Under the pieces are notes generated by a model. That model searched no databases. It saw only the letters and a list, made by a program, of their open reading frames with translations, and was not told where the DNA came from. A program made the position numbers and the translations under genes. Below are positions 30,049-38,272 of a stretch of 54,132 nucleotides of DNA, piece by piece. Where the stretch lies: positions 1 to 54,132 of the forward strand of contig NZ_BNCG01000006.1 in NCBI RefSeq assembly GCF_014656355.1, written 5' to 3'. The stretch's first letter is position 1, and the number at the start of each line of letters is the position of its first letter. Source of the stretch: Camelimonas fluminis. GTDB lineage: Bacteria > Pseudomonadota > Alphaproteobacteria > Rhizobiales > Beijerinckiaceae.

Positions 30049-30918
30049 TTACAAAAATCCTGGCCGGCTGCGGGTTCCGTCGCCCAGTTCGAAGCGGCCG
30101 ATTTCGCCGAGCAGTCTGACAAAGGCCGCCGCCGCATGCGCCGCCGCCGCTTCGCCCTTGTCCGCAGTGGCGCGGCTGGCGTCGCCCATGGCGCCGGATG
30201 GGTGCAGATCCTGCGCCAGCCAGCTGAAGCCGGCGGGGCGGTCGGCGCGCAGCAATTCGTAGTCCTGCTCAAGCGCCAGACTGGCCGGAGCAAAGTTCTC
30301 CGCCCGCTCCATCCGCACCAGATCAGGCCGGAAGGCCAGCATCAGCGAGGTTTCGATCTCGCCGCCATGGATGCCGTGGCGGACCTCACGGGCGTCGAAC
30401 AAACCTTCCGGGTAACCGAAGCGCTGCCAGGAGGTCTGGATCACCAGCATGTTGGCCTCGGCGCGCATGGCGCGGCCCACCACGTCCATCACCGGACTGT
30501 TGCCGCCATGGGAGGACACCAGAACCAGCTTGCGAAAGCCGGCGCGGCTGACGCCGACGGCCAGTTCCCGCCAGGCGCGGATCGCGGTTTCCGGCGCCAG
30601 GGTCAACGAGCCGGGGAAGGCGATGTGTTCGGTGGACAGGCCGATTTCCTGCACCGGCAGCAATACGGTCAGCGGAACGGTTCCCGCCGGCGCGGTTTCG
30701 ATGCGGGCGCGGACCCGCTCGAGCATGCCGTCCATGATCATGGCGTCGACGCCGGTGGGCAGGTGCGGGCCGTGCTGCTCCACCGCCGCCAGCGGCAGCA
30801 CGGCGACGGCGTCGCCCATGTGGGCGGCTCCGAAGGCTTCCGCCGGCGTCTCACGCCAGAGGCGGCTGCGGACCATGGGCGCGGCGCGGGTGTGGGACAC
30901 GGCGGGGCTTTCCTTCAT
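30049..30918 (-). CDS. Creatininase-family amidohydrolase
   Basis: 289 residues from ATG 30918 (no clear ribosome-binding site; 30876 is an alternative). Metal-ligand motifs of the family are all present: LPLAAVEQHGPHLPTGVDAM (Glu, His, Asp), VLVSSHGGNSPVMD and IHGGEIETSLML. The family includes creatinine amidohydrolase, the archaeal formylaminopyrimidine deformylase ArfB, and MftE; all cut a C-N bond near a ring or peptide. It is divergent from an NMT1/THI5-type ABC importer, which suggests it acts on what that importer brings in, perhaps a nucleobase, pyrimidine or creatinine-like ring. Confidence 0.87.
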   Translation of the reverse strand: MKESPAVSHTRAAPMVRSRLWRETPAEAFGAAHMGDAVAVLPLAAVEQHGPHLPTGVDAMIMDGMLERVRARIETAPAGTVPLTVLLPVQEIGLSTEHIAFPGSLTLAPETAIRAWRELAVGVSRAGFRKLVLVSSHGGNSPVMDVVGRAMRAEANMLVIQTSWQRFGYPEGLFDAREVRHGIHGGEIETSLMLAFRPDLVRMERAENFAPASLALEQDYELLRADRPAGFSWLAQDLHPSGAMGDASRATADKGEAAAAHAAAAFVRLLGEIGRFELGDGTRSRPGFL

Positions 30919-31113
30919 CAGTGTTGCGGGCGCCGGCGGCGCGGCGCATTCTGCGGCGGTCCTGCGAGGGCGCCGCGTCGGGCGGCAGGATACCGTATCG
31001 GCCGCGCGGCGGGAAACAGGCCGGACTGGACAGGGGGCGGGGATAACATGGCGTCTGGACATTCATGCATGGCCGGGCCTGGCGCGGATCGTCGCCGGAC
31101 GGGCGCGTTCGGG

Positions 31114-32181
31114 ATGGCGGCCGCTTCCGGCATGTGGCGGCTTCACGCCGGCGTCGTTCTGGCTCCGCCGGGTCCGGTCCGGTTCGTTCTGACCATGTTC
31201 GCCCTGGCGGTCGCCTGTCTTGCCAGCCAGGCGCCGGCAGCGGCGGCCGAGCTGCGAAAGGTGCGTTTTGGGACCAACTGGCTGGCCCAGGCCGAGCACG
31301 GCGGCTTCTATCAGGCGTTGGCCGATGGGACCTACGCCCGGCATGGCCTCGACGTCAGCATCATTCCTGGCGGGCCACAGCACAACAACCGGTTGTTGCT
31401 GGCGGCCGGGCGGATGGATTTTTACATGGGCGGCAATATGTTGCAGCCGTTCTCGGCGGTCGCCGAAGGCATTCCGGTCAAGGTCATCGCGGCGATTTTC
31501 CAGAAAGATCCGCAGGTGCTGATGTCGCGGCCGGGACAGGGGCTGGATGCCTGGGATGACCTGAAGAAGGCGCGGATTTTCGTCGGCCGCGAGGGGTTGG
31601 CCTCCTATTTCCAGTGGCTGAAGGCCGAGCATGGGTTCCGGGAGGAAAACACCCGCCCCTACACCCATAATCTGGCGCCGTTCCTCGCCGATCGCGGCTC
31701 GGTCAGCGAGGGCTACGTCACGTCCGAGCCGCTGGCGGTGGAAAAACAGGGCGGCTTCAAGCCCAATGTTTTCCTGCTGGCCGACCACGGCTTCGACACC
31801 TATTCCACCACCATCGAGACGCGCGCCGACGTCATCGCCAGCAACGCCGACCTGGCGCAGCGTTTCGTCGACGCCTCGATCCTTGGCTGGCGAAATTACC
31901 TGCACGGCGATCCGTCGGCCGCCAACGCACTGATCTTGAAAGACAATCCTGACATGACCCAGGAGCAGATCGATTTTTCGCGGGCGCGGATGAAGCAGTA
32001 TGGCCTTGTGGAATCGGGCGACGCCCTGAAGCTGGGCATTGGCGCCATGACCGACACGCGCATGGAGAGCTTCTTCCGGCGCATGGCGAAGGCGGGGCTT
32101 TACAAGCCGGACCTCGACTGGCGCGCCAGCTACACCCTGCAATTCGTCAACAAGGGCGTCGGGCTTGAAACCAGACCATGA
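31114..32181 (+). CDS. NMT1/THI5-type ABC transporter substrate-binding protein
   Basis: 355 residues from ATG 31114. Export signal FVLTMFALAVACLASQAPAAAA followed by the mature start ELRKVRFGTNWLAQAEHGGFY, the hallmark of THI5/NMT1-like binding proteins (thiamine pyrimidine, riboflavin precursors, nitrate/sulfonate relatives). Other landmarks: GGPQHNNRLLLAAGRMDFYMGG and YVTSEPLAVEKQGGF. The start is uncertain: in-frame ATGs at 31048 (with GGGGA upstream), 31069, 31132 and 31195. First gene of a three-gene importer; the ATPase start overlaps its stop. Confidence 0.88.
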   Translation: MAAASGMWRLHAGVVLAPPGPVRFVLTMFALAVACLASQAPAAAAELRKVRFGTNWLAQAEHGGFYQALADGTYARHGLDVSIIPGGPQHNNRLLLAAGRMDFYMGGNMLQPFSAVAEGIPVKVIAAIFQKDPQVLMSRPGQGLDAWDDLKKARIFVGREGLASYFQWLKAEHGFREENTRPYTHNLAPFLADRGSVSEGYVTSEPLAVEKQGGFKPNVFLLADHGFDTYSTTIETRADVIASNADLAQRFVDASILGWRNYLHGDPSAANALILKDNPDMTQEQIDFSRARMKQYGLVESGDALKLGIGAMTDTRMESFFRRMAKAGLYKPDLDWRASYTLQFVNKGVGLETRP

Positions 32182-32956
32182 GCAAAACGCCGGGACTGGC
32201 GCGGCGCTGGTGCGGATGCAGGACGTGGGACTCGCCTGGGGCAATGGCGTCACGGCGCTGGATGGGCTGACGCTGGACGTGCGCGGCGGGGAGTTCCTGG
32301 CGATCCTCGGCCCTTCCGGCTGTGGCAAGTCGACGGCGCTGCGGCTGATGGCCGGGCTGCTGGCGCCGACGCGCGGCCAGGTCTGGCGTGACGGCGGCCT
32401 CGCGGGGGCCGGCCGCGTCGGCTTCGTGTTTCAGGACCCGACGCTGACGCCGTGGTCGCGCGCCCTCGCCAATGTGCGCCTGCCGCTCGATCTGGCTGGC
32501 GTCGCCCGGGCCGAGGCCAATGACCGCGCGGCGGCGATGCTGGCGCTGGTGGGGCTGGCCGGATTTGAACGGGCCTGGCCCCATGAGCTTTCGGGCGGCA
32601 TGCGCATGCGGGTGTCCATCGCCCGGGCGCTCGCCACCCACCCGGACCTGCTGCTGATGGACGAACCGTTCGCCGCGCTCGACGAGTTCACCCGCACGCG
32701 GCTGAACGACGATCTGCTGGCGTTGCGGGCGCGGCTCGGCTTCACCGTGGCCTTCGTCACCCACTCAAGCTGGGAAAGCGTCTATCTGGCCGACCGCATC
32801 GTGATCATGACGGCGCGGCCCGGGCGGGTGCTGGACGAGGTCAGGGTGACGGCGCCGCCGGGCCGGGGCGCGCCGTTTCGCGCCAGCGCCGCCTACGCCA
32901 GCCAGTGCGCCGCCGTGCTGGCCATGGCCGCCGCCGCTAGCGGGGCCGCCGCATGA
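32165..32956 (+). CDS. ABC importer ATPase (TauB/SsuB-like)
   Basis: 263 residues if translation starts at TTG 32165, which overlaps the upstream stop by 17 bases and has AAGGG upstream; GTG 32210 or ATG 32216 are alternatives that still keep all domains. Walker A GPSGCGKST, Q-loop VFQDPTLTPW, signature [15 protein letters not shown], Walker B LLLMDEPFAALDE, H-loop FVTHSSWES. The PTLTPW Q-loop and ELSGGMRMR signature are typical of nitrate/sulfonate/pyrimidine importers. Energises the permease that follows with an ATGA overlap. Confidence 0.93.
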   Translation: MKPDHEQNAGTGAALVRMQDVGLAWGNGVTALDGLTLDVRGGEFLAILGPSGCGKSTALRLMAGLLAPTRGQVWRDGGLAGAGRVGFVFQDPTLTPWSRALANVRLPLDLAGVARAEANDRAAAMLALVGLAGFERAWPHELSGGMRMRVSIARALATHPDLLLMDEPFAALDEFTRTRLNDDLLALRARLGFTVAFVTHSSWESVYLADRIVIMTARPGRVLDEVRVTAPPGRGAPFRASAAYASQCAAVLAMAAAASGAAA

Positions 32957-33744
32957 ACGGCCGCACGTCCAGGTTTTCGCCGGCTTTGCCCTTGCTGACG
33001 CCGCTCCTGACCGGCCTCGCCGCGCTGGCGCTGTGGGAGTTGGCGGTGCGTTGGGGGGCGATACCGCCCTATATCCTGCCAGGCCCGGTGCAGGTGTTGC
33101 AGACCCTGTGGAGCGACCGGGCGATCCTGCTGCCGGCGCTTGGCGTGACGCTGTGGACCACGTTGGAAGCCCTGGCGCTGGCCGTGGCCGGCGGAGCGTC
33201 GCTGGCGCTGCTGTTCTCCAGGTCGCGACTGTTGTCGGCGGCGCTGTATCCGTTCGCGGTGGTGCTGCAGGTGACGCCGGTGATCGCCATCGCGCCGCTG
33301 CTGCTGGTCTGGCTGGAGCCCGGTTCCGCCGTGCTGGTCTGCGCCTTTCTCGTCGCGTTTTTTCCGGTGCTGTCCAACACCGCCGCCGGTTTGCAGGCGA
33401 TCGACCCGGGGCTCGATGAGCTGTTCCGGCTCTATGGCGCCAGTCGCTGGCAGCGGCTTGTCCGGCTGGAGGCGCCGACCGCCGCGCCGCATTTTCTCGC
33501 CGGCCTGCGCATCGCCGGCGGCCTGGCGCTGATCGGCGCCATCGTCGCGGAGATCGCCGCCGGCGCGGCCGGGCAGGGCAGCGGTCTGGCCTGGCGCATC
33601 GTCGAGGCCGGTTACCGGCTTAACATTCCGCGCATGTTCGCGGCCCTGCTGCTGATTTCGGTCAGCGGCGTGCTGATCCACGCCGGCCTGTCCCTGCTGA
33701 CGCGGCTGCTGCCGGGCCAGCGGGTCGCGGCGCGACAAATGTGA
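32953..33744 (+). CDS. ABC importer permease (SsuC/ThiX-like)
   Basis: 263 residues, ATG overlapping the ATPase stop as ATGA. About six membrane segments, with the family start LLTGLAALALWELAVRWGAIPPYILPGP and the EAA loop DELFRLYGASRWQRLVRLEAPTAAPHFLAGLRIA split over the cytosolic region. Together with the two genes before it this makes one complete importer. The next gene (MarR) is over 300 bases away across repeats. Confidence 0.92.
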   Translation: MNGRTSRFSPALPLLTPLLTGLAALALWELAVRWGAIPPYILPGPVQVLQTLWSDRAILLPALGVTLWTTLEALALAVAGGASLALLFSRSRLLSAALYPFAVVLQVTPVIAIAPLLLVWLEPGSAVLVCAFLVAFFPVLSNTAAGLQAIDPGLDELFRLYGASRWQRLVRLEAPTAAPHFLAGLRIAGGLALIGAIVAEIAAGAAGQGSGLAWRIVEAGYRLNIPRMFAALLLISVSGVLIHAGLSLLTRLLPGQRVAARQM

Positions 33745-33820
33745 TGGTTGCAACCAAATTTTCGTTGCCGCCGGCGTTTTCACCGCACCATCAATATGTT
33801 CATATTAGCCGACCGGTGGA

Positions 33821-33873
33821 GCAGGATCCCCGGCCATGAGGTCAGGCTGCGGCTTCATGGCCGGGGATCCTGC
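33821..33873. repeat. 19-bp perfect inverted repeat with 15-base loop
   Basis: 33821-33839 and 33855-33873 are exact reverse complements (GCAGGATCCCCGGCCATGA core). The ATGGCCGG element is shared with the palindrome at 11390-11412. No T run follows, so it may be a REP-like element or an mRNA 3'-end stabiliser for the importer operon. Confidence 0.8.
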
Positions 33874-33910
33874 ATCGGCACAGGGGATGGCGCCGGATCA
33901 ACCGGGCGCA

Positions 33911-34015
33911 TGAGAGCGCTTTCCGACCGGACGGAGACGTCGGGTCGATCAGAAATCGCTCAAAACGGGAAAACCTGGAGGGGCTTCCGATCCATGTTGA
34001 CCGGAACCGCTCTGA
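33911..34015 (+). repeat. Dispersed repeat family 1, copy C
   Basis: Reads AGAGCGCTTTCCGACCGGAC then TCGATCAGAAATCGCTCAAAA and CCGATCCATGTTGACCGG, in plus sense. It aligns with minus-strand copies at 6583-6669 and 36078-36147 but has lost most of the small hairpin. Confidence 0.75.
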
Positions 34016-34061
34016 AGCGCGGAGCCCAGCCGCTTCGCCGGACATGGTTTCTGGAGGCGTT

Positions 34062-34793
34062 ATGGCCGTGAGCAAGACAGCCAAAACAGCCGCCGGCGCG
34101 CCGGCCAGCGGCGCATCGCGGAAAAAGTCCGGCAAGCCCAGGACTTTGCAAGCAAAGGCCACGCAGCCGGGGCGGCTCCCGGATGGGGAGAGCCGGCCCG
34201 CGACCCGCCCGATCGGCAAGCCTTTGGCGAAAGCGGCTCTCCAGGTCGAAAGCCGGCAATCCTCCACCGTTGTTGAGCCGGAGCGTGAAGACGCGCCCGC
34301 GACCGGCCAGGCCATGCACAAGAGCGTCGGCTGGGCGTTAACAGTGCTGGCGCGGGTGCACCGGGTCGAGCTTGGGGAGCGGCTGGCGGCGCTCGGTCTG
34401 TTTCCGGGACAGGAGCAGTTGCTGCAGGCGCTGCACGATCATCAGACCATGACCATGGGGGCGCTGGCTGAGCTGATGCGGGTGCGGCCGCCGACAGCCT
34501 CAAAGGCGGTGGCGCGGCTGACGGCCCAGGGCCTGGTGGAGCGCGCCGACGGCGCGACGGGCGACGGAAGGCTGGTGCGGGTGCGCCTGACCGATGAGGG
34601 TTACCGGCGGGCGGCGACGCTGGCGTCAATCTGGAGCGATGCCGAGCAGCGGTTGCTGGCCGGCTTCGACCCGCGCGAACGCAAGAAGTTCCGCAAGTTC
34701 CTGCGGCGGGCCGCCGACAATTTCCTGCATGGCCCGGAAGGCGACGCGCCGGCCAATGGCCAGGGCGCGCCGCCCGACAGTCGCGCGGTCTGA
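34062..34793 (+). CDS. MarR-family regulator with a long basic N-terminal extension
   Basis: 243 residues from ATG 34062 (GGAGG four bases upstream); 34044 is a second ATG. The winged helix-turn-helix is at about residues 95-200: LGERLAALGLFPGQEQLLQALHD, TMGALAELMRVRPPTASKAVARL, QGLVERADGATGDGRLVRVRLTDEG. The first 85 residues are Lys/Arg/Ala/Pro-rich and lack predicted order, which MarR proteins usually do not have. Translation could instead begin near ATG 34315 (MHKSVGWAL). Target genes unknown; it precedes a D-2-hydroxyacid dehydrogenase by 186 bases. Confidence 0.88.
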   Translation: MAVSKTAKTAAGAPASGASRKKSGKPRTLQAKATQPGRLPDGESRPATRPIGKPLAKAALQVESRQSSTVVEPEREDAPATGQAMHKSVGWALTVLARVHRVELGERLAALGLFPGQEQLLQALHDHQTMTMGALAELMRVRPPTASKAVARLTAQGLVERADGATGDGRLVRVRLTDEGYRRAATLASIWSDAEQRLLAGFDPRERKKFRKFLRRAADNFLHGPEGDAPANGQGAPPDSRAV

Positions 34794-34936
34794 CGCGCGC
34801 TCGATATTTTGGCGGTCGCTATTCTGGAGCGCTTCCGCAACATCCAGCCCTGCTTGACTGGCTGACCCGGCGAAGCGCAGGGCCGGCAACGCCGCTTCCC
34901 GGGCGCGCGACCGCCGCGCCAACAAACGCCACAGGC

Positions 34937-34962
34937 CGCTTCAGAACCCTGGAGCTGAAGCG
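34937..34962. promoter_or_regulatory. Inverted repeat upstream of the dehydrogenase gene
   Basis: CGCTTCAG (34937-34944) and CTGAAGCG (34955-34962) with a ten-base spacer, 18 bases before the start codon. It could be an operator, for example for the MarR protein upstream, or a leader hairpin. Assignment is tentative. Confidence 0.4.
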
Positions 34963-34979
34963 CCATATCTGGAGATGTC

Positions 34980-35936
34980 ATGTCCCGTCCCGACGTTCTG
35001 CTGGTCAGCCCCATGATGCCCGCGCCGCTACAGGCGCTGCAGCAGCGGTGCCAGGTGCATGATTTGCGCGCCGCGGCAGACGCGGAGGCCCTGCTGGCGG
35101 AGGTGGGGCCGCGCGTGCGCGGCGTCGCCGGCTTCGGCGGCGTCAGCGCCGGGCTCATCGGGCGGTTGCCGGCGCTGGAGATCATCGCCAATATCGGCGT
35201 TGGCTATGATGGCGTCGACGTGGCGGCGGCGGCGGCGCGGAATGTCGTCGTCACCAACACGCCCGATGTGCTGACCGATGAGGTGGCTGATCTGACGTTG
35301 GGGCTGCTGATCGCCACGGTGCGCCGCATTCCCCAGGCCGACCGTTTCCTGCGCGAGGGCAAATGGCTGCAGGGGGCTTTTCCGCTGTCCGCCTCGCTGC
35401 GCGGCAAGACCGTGGGCATCCTCGGCTTGGGTCGCATCGGCGAGGCCATCGCCGCCCGTTGCGAAGCCTTCGGCCTGACCATCGAATGGCATAGCCGACG
35501 CCAGCGCCCGGACATCGCCTGGCGCTGGCGCGAGAGCCCGGTCGCCCTGGCGCAGGCCTGCGACATCCTGATCGTCGTGGCGCCAGGCGGCGAAGGCACG
35601 CGCAATCTGGTGAATGCGGACGTGCTGTCGGCGCTGGGGCCGCAGGGCGTGCTTATCAACGTGGCGCGTGGATCGGTCGTCGATGAGCCGGCGCTGGTGG
35701 GCGCCTTGCGGGACGGGACGATCGCCGCCGCGGGTCTCGACGTGTTCGCCGATGAGCCGCGCGTGCCTGACGCGCTGGTCGCCATGGACAATGTGGTGCT
35801 GCTGCCGCACGTGGGCTCGGCATCGGTCGACACCCGCAACGCCATGTCGCAGCTGGTGGTGGACAATCTGTTCAGCTGGTTTGATGGCGCGGGGCCGTTG
35901 ACGCCCGTGCCCGAAACGCCGTGGCGGCGCGCCTGA
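34980..35936 (+). CDS. D-isomer-specific 2-hydroxyacid dehydrogenase (glyoxylate/hydroxypyruvate reductase type)
   Basis: 318 residues; ATG preceded by CTGGAG. Rossmann dinucleotide fold with GKTVGILGLGRIGEAIA; the catalytic triad is visible as Arg in INVARGSVVDE, Glu in GLDVFADEP and His in LLPHVGSAS. WHSRRQRP after the second beta strand puts Arg residues where the NADP 2'-phosphate binds, so NADPH preference is likely. It reduces small 2-oxoacids such as glyoxylate or hydroxypyruvate. Stands alone between the MarR gene and a repeat. Confidence 0.92.
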   Translation: MSRPDVLLVSPMMPAPLQALQQRCQVHDLRAAADAEALLAEVGPRVRGVAGFGGVSAGLIGRLPALEIIANIGVGYDGVDVAAAAARNVVVTNTPDVLTDEVADLTLGLLIATVRRIPQADRFLREGKWLQGAFPLSASLRGKTVGILGLGRIGEAIAARCEAFGLTIEWHSRRQRPDIAWRWRESPVALAQACDILIVVAPGGEGTRNLVNADVLSALGPQGVLINVARGSVVDEPALVGALRDGTIAAAGLDVFADEPRVPDALVAMDNVVLLPHVGSASVDTRNAMSQLVVDNLFSWFDGAGPLTPVPETPWRRA

Positions 35937-36077
35937 CCAGCACGGGGCCGCGCTGGCGGCCCTGTCCGATGCGTCTGTAAAACTGGAGATCTGTGGCCCG
36001 GCGCTGGATGCGTTGCTGCGGCCCGGATTTTTTCGCGCTTCCTGGACTGGCGCGTCGCGCGCCGTCGTCCCGGCGAA

Positions 36078-36147
36078 AGGTCCAGGTTTTTCCGGTTTGA
36101 GCGAATTCTGATCGACCAGACGATTCCGTCTGGTCGGAAAGCGCCCT
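36078..36147 (-). repeat. Dispersed repeat family 1, copy B (supplies stop codon of small membrane protein)
   Basis: Minus-strand reading TAG-GGCGCTTTCCGACCAGACGG with a 9-bp hairpin GACCAGACG/CGTCTGGTC (36114-36135), then GATCAGAATTCGCTCAAAC. As in copy A, the element begins at the TAG stop codon of a minus-strand gene. Confidence 0.8.
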
Positions 36148-36403
36148 AGCGCCGGATGACCGGTTCGACCTTGAGGCCGGCGCGAACAAACTTCACCATG
36201 CCCCAGATGGCGATGGCGGCGAAAATGACCATGAAGGCGTATTCGATGGTCGCGCCGAGATCCAGCAGGCCGGCGAGGGCCCAACCGCCGGCGATCGCCG
36301 CGCCGATCACCTCGACGCCCACCAGCACGGTCAGCGAACCAAGCGTTATCAGATTACGCCAGTTGACGCCGCCGGAACCTGCCGTCGCGTTGCTGTTCGC
36401 CAC
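36146..36403 (-). CDS. Small two-helix membrane protein
   Basis: 85 residues from a GTG at 36403 with an excellent AGGAGG six bases upstream; the ATG at 36427 lies before that site and is unlikely. Two hydrophobic segments, LITLGSLTVLVGVEVIGAAI and YAFMVIFAAIAIWGMVKF, separated by WALAGLLDLGATIE, and a basic end RAGLKVEPVIRR. I do not recognise a characterised family; likely an inner membrane protein of unknown function. The stop codon belongs to a dispersed repeat. Confidence 0.78.
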   Translation of the reverse strand: MANSNATAGSGGVNWRNLITLGSLTVLVGVEVIGAAIAGGWALAGLLDLGATIEYAFMVIFAAIAIWGMVKFVRAGLKVEPVIRR

Positions 36404-36898
36404 CTGTCGCCTCCTGTTGCTGCGCATCCGCGCAAAACCATTGCGCTGATTACCCCATGCGGCCGCACGCTGTCTATATTTGGTCGCGGGCGGCGATTGC
36501 AACGGCGGGTTGATCCCCACCTCCTGCAATGGGGCGGCCGGGCGCTGGATTGCGGCGCACGCATGGGCGTTGCCCACTGTCAGGTCTTAAGCTGGAGCGT
36601 CCAGGGCTTTATGGTCGTCATAACGGCGGGCTCATCCTGTACATGGGAGCCGGGTCCGGTTTATCGCGGGATTGGCGGCTGACGCCAAGACCCGATGAGC
36701 CTGACGCATTGGGTTCTGGTCAGACCCAGGCGGCGCATGGCGTTTCCTGCTGGCACAGGGGGCAAACCGGGTTGAGCTTTGCAGATCGTGGATGCGTCAG
36801 CATCGCCGCGGTCTGGCATGACCGCGAAACGCATCAGGCCTGGCGGGCCCTGTCCGCCGCCCATCATTGACGACAAGGCCAGGAACCCAGGACCGCTC
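36404..36898. other. Gap upstream of the amidase gene with repeat R1
   Basis: About 500 bases. An open frame runs through to the amidase from 36779 but its first 40 residues are the repeat R1 and not protein-like. 36484-36690 shows nothing recognisable. Confidence 0.5.
36693..36818 (+). repeat. Repeat R1, left partner of the pair around the amidase gene
   Basis: Contains GCCTGACGCATTGGGTTCTGG near its start and GGATGCGTCAGCATCGCCG near its end. The same order of segments occurs at 38132-38272 in the same orientation, so the two form a degenerate direct repeat on either side of the amidase gene. Confidence 0.7.
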
Positions 36899-38092
36899 AT
36901 GCGCGAGGACCCCTTCAAAGCTTTCATGCCCTATCCTGAGGCGCCGCCGCGTTTCGCGCCGGATGGCGCGCTCCGGGGGCTTTCCTTCGCCGTCAAGGAT
37001 GTGATCAATGTGGCCGGCTACCCAACGGGGTGCGGCAATCCGGTGAAACTGGCGGCGTCAGGCGTGCGAATGACAACGGCTCCGGTCGTGCAGTCGTTGC
37101 TCGACGCCGGCGCGCGGTTCGTCGGCAAGACCCAGACGGACGAATTCGCTTACTCGATCCTGGGGCGCAATATCCATTTTGGCTCGCCGGTCAATCCGGC
37201 GGCTCCCGGCCGGATTTCCGGCGGCTCATCGTCTGGTTCGGCGGTGGCGGTGGCGGCGGGGCAGGTCGACTTCGCGCTGGGCACCGATACCGCTGGTTCA
37301 TTGCGCGCGCCGGCCTCCTATTGCGGCGTGTTCGGCATACGCCCCACCTGGGGTCGGGTGGACAACGCGGGCGTGGAGCCGCTGTCGCCCAGCTATGACA
37401 CGGTTGGCTGGTTCGCCCGCAGCGCCGAAACCCTGGCGGTGGTTGGCGACGTGCTGCTGGGCGACGATCCGGCGCCATTGCCGGGCGCGGCGCGCTTTCT
37501 GGTGGACCGGGCCTGTTTTGGTCTGGCGCGTCCCGAAGCGGCGGCGGCGCTGGAAGTGGCGTTGCGGCGCGTGGAGCTGCGCCTCGGCTGTTTCGACATT
37601 GCAGCGGCGGCGCCCAATCTGGATAATTTGTGCTGGGCGCTGCGCCACCTGCAGTCCTGGGAGGCGTGGGAAGCCCACAAGGCCTTTATCGAGCGCCACG
37701 CTCCGCTGATGAACGCGTCGCTGGCTGAGCGGTTCGCCTCGGGCAAGGACGTCACCGAAACGCTGCTGGCCGATTCGCGCGCGCTGGCGGCGCGCTTCCG
37801 CAATCATCTGGCTGAGTTGCTTGGCGAGGGCACCGTGCTGGTGTTGCCGACCATGCCGTCGCCGCCGCCGTTCCTGGCCGAGGCGGAAGCGTCGATGGAA
37901 GACTTCCGCAACCGCACCCTGCGGCTGATGTGCCCGTCCAGCCTGTCCGGCTTCCCCCAGGTCACCATTCCAGTGCACGACGGCGGCGCCGGGCCGCTCG
38001 GCCTGTCGCTGCTCGGTCCCGCCGGCTCCGACCGCTCGCTGATCCAGCTCGCCGCCCGCGTCGCCGAAGCGGCGCGCGAACGCATCGCCTGA
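36899..38092 (+). CDS. Amidase-signature hydrolase
   Basis: 397 residues from ATG 36899 (AGGA six bases upstream). The Ser-cisSer-Lys triad is visible: Lys in LSFAVKDVINV, cis-Ser in ISGGSSSGSAVAVAAG and the nucleophile Ser in DTAGSLRAPASYCG. At under 400 residues it is shorter than most amidases (450-500) and resembles the AtzF/GatA-like short group without an extra C-terminal domain. Substrate not evident. It is isolated between two related repeats, which raises the possibility of gain or loss as a unit. Confidence 0.9.
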   Translation: MREDPFKAFMPYPEAPPRFAPDGALRGLSFAVKDVINVAGYPTGCGNPVKLAASGVRMTTAPVVQSLLDAGARFVGKTQTDEFAYSILGRNIHFGSPVNPAAPGRISGGSSSGSAVAVAAGQVDFALGTDTAGSLRAPASYCGVFGIRPTWGRVDNAGVEPLSPSYDTVGWFARSAETLAVVGDVLLGDDPAPLPGAARFLVDRACFGLARPEAAAALEVALRRVELRLGCFDIAAAAPNLDNLCWALRHLQSWEAWEAHKAFIERHAPLMNASLAERFASGKDVTETLLADSRALAARFRNHLAELLGEGTVLVLPTMPSPPPFLAEAEASMEDFRNRTLRLMCPSSLSGFPQVTIPVHDGGAGPLGLSLLGPAGSDRSLIQLAARVAEAARERIA

Positions 38093-38131
38093 AGCAGGCG
38101 CGGCAAGGCCTCGCGCCAGACCACCAGAGCT

Positions 38132-38272
38132 CAATGCGCCTGACGCGTTGAGTTCTGGAGGGATGTTCTGGTGAAGGCCTGGCGGCCATGGCATGCCCTG
38201 CAAGGACATGCGTTACGCGGGTTTGAGCCATGCGGGTCGCGGATGCGTCAGCATCTTCGCGACCTGGCGTCA
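38132..38272 (+). repeat. Repeat R2, right partner; runs into the NicO stop codon
   Basis: Contains GCCTGACGCGTTGAGTTCTGG and GGATGCGTCAGCATCTTCG in the same order as R1. Its right end reaches the TCA (minus-strand TGA) that ends the NicO gene, again placing a repeat exactly at a gene's 3' end. Confidence 0.7.

Larger units (their letters stand above)
33745..34061. other. Gap filled by a large hairpin and a dispersed repeat
   Basis: No gene. It contains the 19-bp perfect hairpin (33821-33873) and copy C of repeat family 1 (33911-34015). The permease has no recognisable T-tailed terminator here. Confidence 0.6.

Noticed and set aside
29938-31113. Long upstream extension of the THI5-type binding protein frame
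   Set aside because: It lies antisense to the creatininase-family gene; the signal peptide near 31160-31250 marks the true N-terminus.
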